Shown one piece after another: positions 61,104 to 64,000 of a DNA stretch of 64,000 nucleotides. This DNA comes from Streptomyces albiflavescens (GTDB taxonomy: Bacteria > Actinomycetota > Actinomycetes > Streptomycetales > Streptomycetaceae). How positions within the stretch are numbered: the first letter of the stretch is position 1; every line of letters starts with the position of its first letter. The stretch is taken from the NCBI RefSeq assembly GCF_014645835.1, contig NZ_BMMM01000022.1, positions 96,369 through 160,368 of the forward strand, read 5' to 3'. A program made the position numbers and the translations under genes. Under the pieces are notes generated by a model. The model did no database searches. It was given only the letters and a program-made list of their open reading frames with translations, and was not told the origin of the DNA.

Positions 61104-61505
61104 GTGTCCGGGTGCGTGAATGACAGCGTGTACGTGGGGAACGCCGGCAAGGACGCCGCACTCGACCGGGGTTGGCTCCTGGGGCACTTCAAAGGTGCTG
61201 GCGACCCTCGGCACAGTTCGGCCGTGGAGATCAAATGGGGCGTTCACCCGTGCGGTGATGAGCGAGCAGAGTGGGTGACGGGCGAGGAACGAACAGCTCT
61301 CCTGGTCCTCATCAGCGGGCGCTTCCGCGTTGAATTCCGCGGCCGCAGTGTCCTCTTGGAACAGCAGGGTGACTACGTCGTGTGGGGGCACGGAATCGAT
61401 CACTCCTGGTTCGCCGAGGAAGAATCAGTCGTGTTGACAGTTCGGTGGCCCTCCGTGGCCGGTTATGCGGTGTCGCAGACGGATCCGGCACCAGGGCACG
61501 GCTGA
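61104..61505 (+). CDS. Cupin-fold protein
   Basis: 133 residues with a single cupin barrel: EIKWGVHPCGDERAEW, LLVLISGRFRVEF, GDYVVWGHGIDHSWFAEEES. The histidines that would bind metal are H in GVHP and HGIDHSW. Similar genes are common in Streptomyces accessory regions; function unknown, though a sensor or sugar-nucleotide-type binding is possible. Start may also be GTG 61116. Confidence 0.65.
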   Translation: MSGCVNDSVYVGNAGKDAALDRGWLLGHFKGAGDPRHSSAVEIKWGVHPCGDERAEWVTGEERTALLVLISGRFRVEFRGRSVLLEQQGDYVVWGHGIDHSWFAEEESVVLTVRWPSVAGYAVSQTDPAPGHG

Positions 61506-61705
61506 CCTCAATCACTGGGAACAGTCACACGCGAAGCAAGATTTTTTCGACGTTCGCGGATCTACCTGCGATGCGCTTCCTAGCCTCGGGCTTTCATGAA
61601 GCTTGATGTCCGACGGGTGGTCAGACAAACGAAGAGTGCCTATGACCAGCAAGAATGAGGATTGTCGAGGTCCTTGTTCCTGCCACCGTCGGAGGCACTT
61701 CCCAG

Positions 61706-61876
61706 GTGAAGAAGCGTATCGGGTCCTACCCGCGTGTCCACGTCGAGGGCGGTGGCCGGGCAGTGGTCTCGCAGGCGGGAGGCGTCCTGCTGGCGGAGAC
61801 GGCCCGTAAGACCGGGCTGGACTAGGCGATATCGGCGGCTCTGGCGCCGTGGTGCAAGTCGCGGGCGGTGCACGAT
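61706..61876 (+). pseudogene. IS1380-family transposase N-terminal remnant
   Basis: VKKRIGSYPRVHVEGGGRAV, VSQAGGVLLAETARKTGLD, a TAG stop at 61823, then AISAALAPWCKSRAVHD. This is the start of IS1380-type transposases. The rest is deleted. The flanking stretch 61506-62083 has nothing else recognised. Confidence 0.75.
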
Positions 61877-62083
61877 TCCGGGGATGCAGCCAACCGTGCG
61901 GAGGTGCCGTGGCTGGAGGGACGGGACATTTTCGACCAGTCACAGCAACACCACCGTTAACCGGCATTTTCAGCCAAAAGCAGGTGAGGTCTCTCGGCCT
62001 CTTTACGCCATCTGTGGCCCAGAGGACTGTAATGGGCGTCACAGCCCCTTCGGTGGGGGTGAGCTAGCAGGAAGAGGGGGACC

Positions 62084-63334
62084 ATGACCAGTGCGCAGAA
62101 GGGCCCTGTCAGCTTCATCCAGTCGGTCGACGTGGGGAAACCTGGAGAACACATCAACGGCCTCGAACGGGTGCAGGTCTACCTGAATCGCTACGGCTAC
62201 CTGGAGGAGAGTGGCTACGAGCCCGACACGCTCGACGGCGCGACCTCCTCCGCGCTCCAGAGGTACCAGCAATTCTTCGAACTGCCCGACACCGGGGCGT
62301 TCGACGAGACAACCAAGGAGCGGATGACCCAGTCGCGATGCGCGATGCCCGACCTATGGCAGGGCGTGGCGTTCGCCCGCACGTGCGCGTGGGACAGGTG
62401 GAGCCTCACCTACACGATGGACGTTGGGACTGAGGACACCTTCGGGGAATTCCAGGCCGTCCGGAACGCCTTCGGGACCTGGGCAGCCGCCACACCGCTG
62501 ACATTCACTGAAGTCGGGGCCGACCAGACACCCGACATCCGTATCGGCTGGCGTCCGGCCAACGACCCTGACCACAGCATGGTCGGCGGAATCCTCGCAC
62601 ACGCCGACTTCCCGCCGAACTGTTCGATCGTCACCACTACGCTGCCCAAGCCGGTGCACTTCGACGACACCGAGCACGCCTGGTCGGTCGGTGCAGTGGC
62701 GGGTGCGTTCGACGTGGAGACGGTTGCCCTCCATGAACTGGGCCACATCCTCGGACTGGGGCACTCCAGCGTTGCTGGTGCGGTGATGCAGCCGACCATC
62801 GCCCCTGGCACCACCAAGCGCTCGCTGACCAACGACGACATCGATGGTGTGACGGGCAACTATCCGACGCAGAGCGGCTGGCGCTGGTGCAACAAGTGTC
62901 AGGGCCTGTACTTCGGCCCGCAGGTGTCCGCGTCCAGCTGCCCGGCCGGCAGTACGCACACGCCGCCCGCCCAGTCCGGGAGCGGCAACTACCTACTTGC
63001 GCACAACCTCCCGGTCACCACCGGATGGCAGAGCGAGTGGCGTTGGTGCAACAAGTGTCAGGGGTTGTTCTTCGGCCCGCAGGTGTCCGCGTCGAGCTGC
63101 CCGGCCGGCAGTACGCACACGCCGCCCGCCCAGTCCGGGAGCGGCAACTACAGCTTGATGCACAATGCCGGCACAGCCCCGGGCCAACAGAGCAATTGGC
63201 GCTGGTGCAACAAGTGCATGGGGCTCTACTTCGAGGACAATGTCGCCTCGCCCCCATGCCCAGCGGGCGGTGGTCACGCACGACCCAGCCAGAGCGGAAG
63301 CGGTAACTACGCCTTGGTCCACCGTGCCTCATAA
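62084..63334 (+). CDS. Matrixin metalloprotease with cysteine-switch-like motif and triplicated Cys repeats
   Basis: 416 residues. An N-terminal peptidoglycan-binding-type domain (LNRYGYLEESGYEPD, ALQRYQQFFELPDTG, about 25-85) ends with QSRCAMPDLW, like the PRCGxPD cysteine switch that keeps matrix metalloproteases latent. The catalytic domain (about 100-260) has the zinc site HELGHILGLGHSS and the Met-turn GAVMQPT. Three C-terminal repeats of about 50 residues follow: WRWCNKCQGLYFG, CPAGSTHTPPAQSGSGNYxL. No signal peptide is evident, yet the architecture suggests an extracellular target. The ATG follows GAAGAGGGGG. Confidence 0.85.
   Translation: MTSAQKGPVSFIQSVDVGKPGEHINGLERVQVYLNRYGYLEESGYEPDTLDGATSSALQRYQQFFELPDTGAFDETTKERMTQSRCAMPDLWQGVAFARTCAWDRWSLTYTMDVGTEDTFGEFQAVRNAFGTWAAATPLTFTEVGADQTPDIRIGWRPANDPDHSMVGGILAHADFPPNCSIVTTTLPKPVHFDDTEHAWSVGAVAGAFDVETVALHELGHILGLGHSSVAGAVMQPTIAPGTTKRSLTNDDIDGVTGNYPTQSGWRWCNKCQGLYFGPQVSASSCPAGSTHTPPAQSGSGNYLLAHNLPVTTGWQSEWRWCNKCQGLFFGPQVSASSCPAGSTHTPPAQSGSGNYSLMHNAGTAPGQQSNWRWCNKCMGLYFEDNVASPPCPAGGGHARPSQSGSGNYALVHRAS
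62875..63320 (+). repeat. Three tandem repeats encoding Cys-rich modules
   Basis: Units start near 62878, 63037 and 63196, about 159 bp apart. Units 1 and 2 are nearly identical at nucleotide level; unit 3 is diverged. Each encodes W-(R)-W-C-N-K-C ... CPAG ... SGSGNY. Confidence 0.8.
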
Positions 63335-63443
63335 AGCCCGCCGTCACATACGCCCGTAATCCTGGCCGGGGGCGTCGTTCACGGCCGGCCTACGGCGGCG
63401 GAGTGGAGCCGCGTCGCCGCCGGGACGCAAAGTGAGACGGAAC

Positions 63444-63485
63444 ATGTCGAAGGGCCCCACCGCGAACGGCGGGGCCCTTCGACAT
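63444..63485. terminator. Strong hairpin, probable terminator
   Basis: Perfect 15-bp arms ATGTCGAAGGGCCCC / GGGGCCCTTCGACAT with a 12-nt loop that can pair CCG-CGAA-CGG further. It follows the metalloprotease by 110 bp. Confidence 0.7.
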
Positions 63486-63486
63486 C

Positions 63487-63861
63487 GTGCCCGGCGCACC
63501 CCAAACGCCGATCTGGGACCGCGCCCACTCCGTTGACACGGTCATCTCCGCGTTCGCGCGCAGCGGCACACTCCTCGACCGTGACGGCGTCGACGTCCAT
63601 CTCGCCGAGCTCGATGACAAGGCCGCGTGCTCGCTGCTCCGCGACCGATGGAAGGACGACTTCCCGGTCGCCGCGTACGGCGAACTGCTCTGCACGGTCG
63701 CTGCCCTGCGCGGCCTCCTCGGCTACTCCCCCACGCCCACGTCCGTCGAGGTCTTCGACTGGGCCCGTGAGCTGAAGCGGAAGGCCGCCGAGGCGATCGA
63801 CGGCCCCGTGGAGGACTTCGTCGTCCAGTTGAGCCACACCCAACAGCTCGCCCCTACCTAA
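63487..63861 (+). CDS. Hypothetical protein or fragment
   Basis: 124 residues, acidic and helical (VDTVISAFARSGTLLDRDGV, AALRGLLGYSPTPTSVEVFD). No domain recognised and no ribosome site, since the start lies 2 bp after the big hairpin. It may be the 3' remnant of a larger gene. Confidence 0.4.
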   Translation: MPGAPQTPIWDRAHSVDTVISAFARSGTLLDRDGVDVHLAELDDKAACSLLRDRWKDDFPVAAYGELLCTVAALRGLLGYSPTPTSVEVFDWARELKRKAAEAIDGPVEDFVVQLSHTQQLAPT

Positions 63862-63871
63862 CGAAGTACTA

Positions 63872-64000
63872 CTAGTGACCTGAGTCGGAGACTCTTCGGC
63901 AGTATGCGGCGACTTTGTCGAGGATCTCGTCGGCGGTCTTGGTCCAGATGAAGGGTCTGGGGTGCTCGTTCCAGTCCGCGAGCCATGACCGGATGTCACG
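63872..64000 (-). CDS. IS630-family transposase, C-terminal end (cut by right edge)
   Basis: 43 codons to the TAG at 63872: RDIRSWLADWNEHPRPFIWT and KTADEILDKVAAYCRRVSDS, the standard end of IS630-type transposases. The remainder lies beyond the window. Confidence 0.85.
   Translation of the reverse strand, partial: RDIRSWLADWNEHPRPFIWTKTADEILDKVAAYCRRVSDSGH

Noticed and set aside
1..64000. tRNA, rRNA genes or CRISPR arrays
   Set aside because: None could be recognised by eye; no repeated spacer-like pattern or tRNA-like cloverleaf stood out.

Overview
The window is high-GC DNA from an actinomycete, most likely Streptomyces. The evidence is codon use with G/C in third positions, DUF6153 and DUF5990 proteins, a RepSA/TraSA-type integrative element remnant, IS701-, IS1380- and IS630-type elements, and regulators (BlaI/M56, MerR, TetR, ArsR) typical of that genus. 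It reads as a heavily reworked accessory region: a mosaic of metal-resistance modules separated by mobile-element debris, with at least ten decayed genes.

Layout. 1-2.5 kb: partial transposase, acyltransferase, EcsC protein. 2.7 kb: decayed arsR. 3-6 kb: a Clp_N/zinc-finger protein, then a mercury module (frameshifted merR, a classical MerR promoter with a 24-bp palindrome, merB fused to a thioredoxin-like domain) and DUF5990. 7.5-16.7 kb: copper envelope module, with DUF305, DUF3105, DUF6153, CopC-CopD fusion, small membrane protein, glutaredoxin, TlpA-like protein and CcdA in one tight minus-strand run, then an M56 protease/BlaI repressor pair, a methyltransferase and a divergent second CcdA. 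17-19.5 kb: TetR, a gutted MFS gene and an intact MFS pump. 19.6-26 kb: truncated TauE, CopA, CopZ, a CsoR-type box, DUF5134, an L,D-transpeptidase and a third BlaI. 26-31.5 kb: methyltransferase, DUF2218, two-component debris, DUF418, a nickel/cobalt permease with a Nur-type box, TetR. 31.5-36.4 kb: BNR-like lipoprotein, NlpC/P60 hydrolase, second M56/BlaI pair, decayed copZ with its own CsoR-type box, DUF6153, DUF305. 36.4-41 kb: a PLP synthase/MFS operon whose MFS gene is split by an IS701-family element carrying a PemK/MazF-like gene and by a small hairpin MITE. 41-46 kb: poorly known genes and debris. 46-56.5 kb: arsenic island (arsR x3, trxB, two arsC, aquaporin, two flavoproteins, pstS-like, arsI). 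57-61 kb: a UvrD fragment abutting an AICE remnant (TraSA, Spd-like, zinc-ribbon, frameshifted RepSA). 61-64 kb: cupin, IS1380 scrap, a matrixin metalloprotease with a cysteine-switch-like motif and triplicated Cys repeats, and the end of an IS630 transposase.

How it works together. The copper genes pair cytosolic export (CopA/CopZ, probably CsoR-controlled) with envelope functions (CopCD, thiol redox proteins, Met/His-rich DUF305/DUF5134 proteins, peptidoglycan enzymes). Five sites close to (A/C)CTA(A/G)-N5-TTAG(G/T) lie in front of ccdA, blaI, the methyltransferase/ccdA2 pair, DUF5134 and the L,D-transpeptidase. They suggest one BlaI-type regulon, with M56 proteases as sensors, tying envelope thiol chemistry and cell-wall cross-linking to copper. 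The arsenic island reduces arsenate (ArsC, TrxB), probably releases arsenite through an aquaporin, and handles organoarsenicals (ArsI and flavoproteins); no Acr3 or ArsB is present. All functional statements rest on reading translations and motifs by eye; no database search was run.
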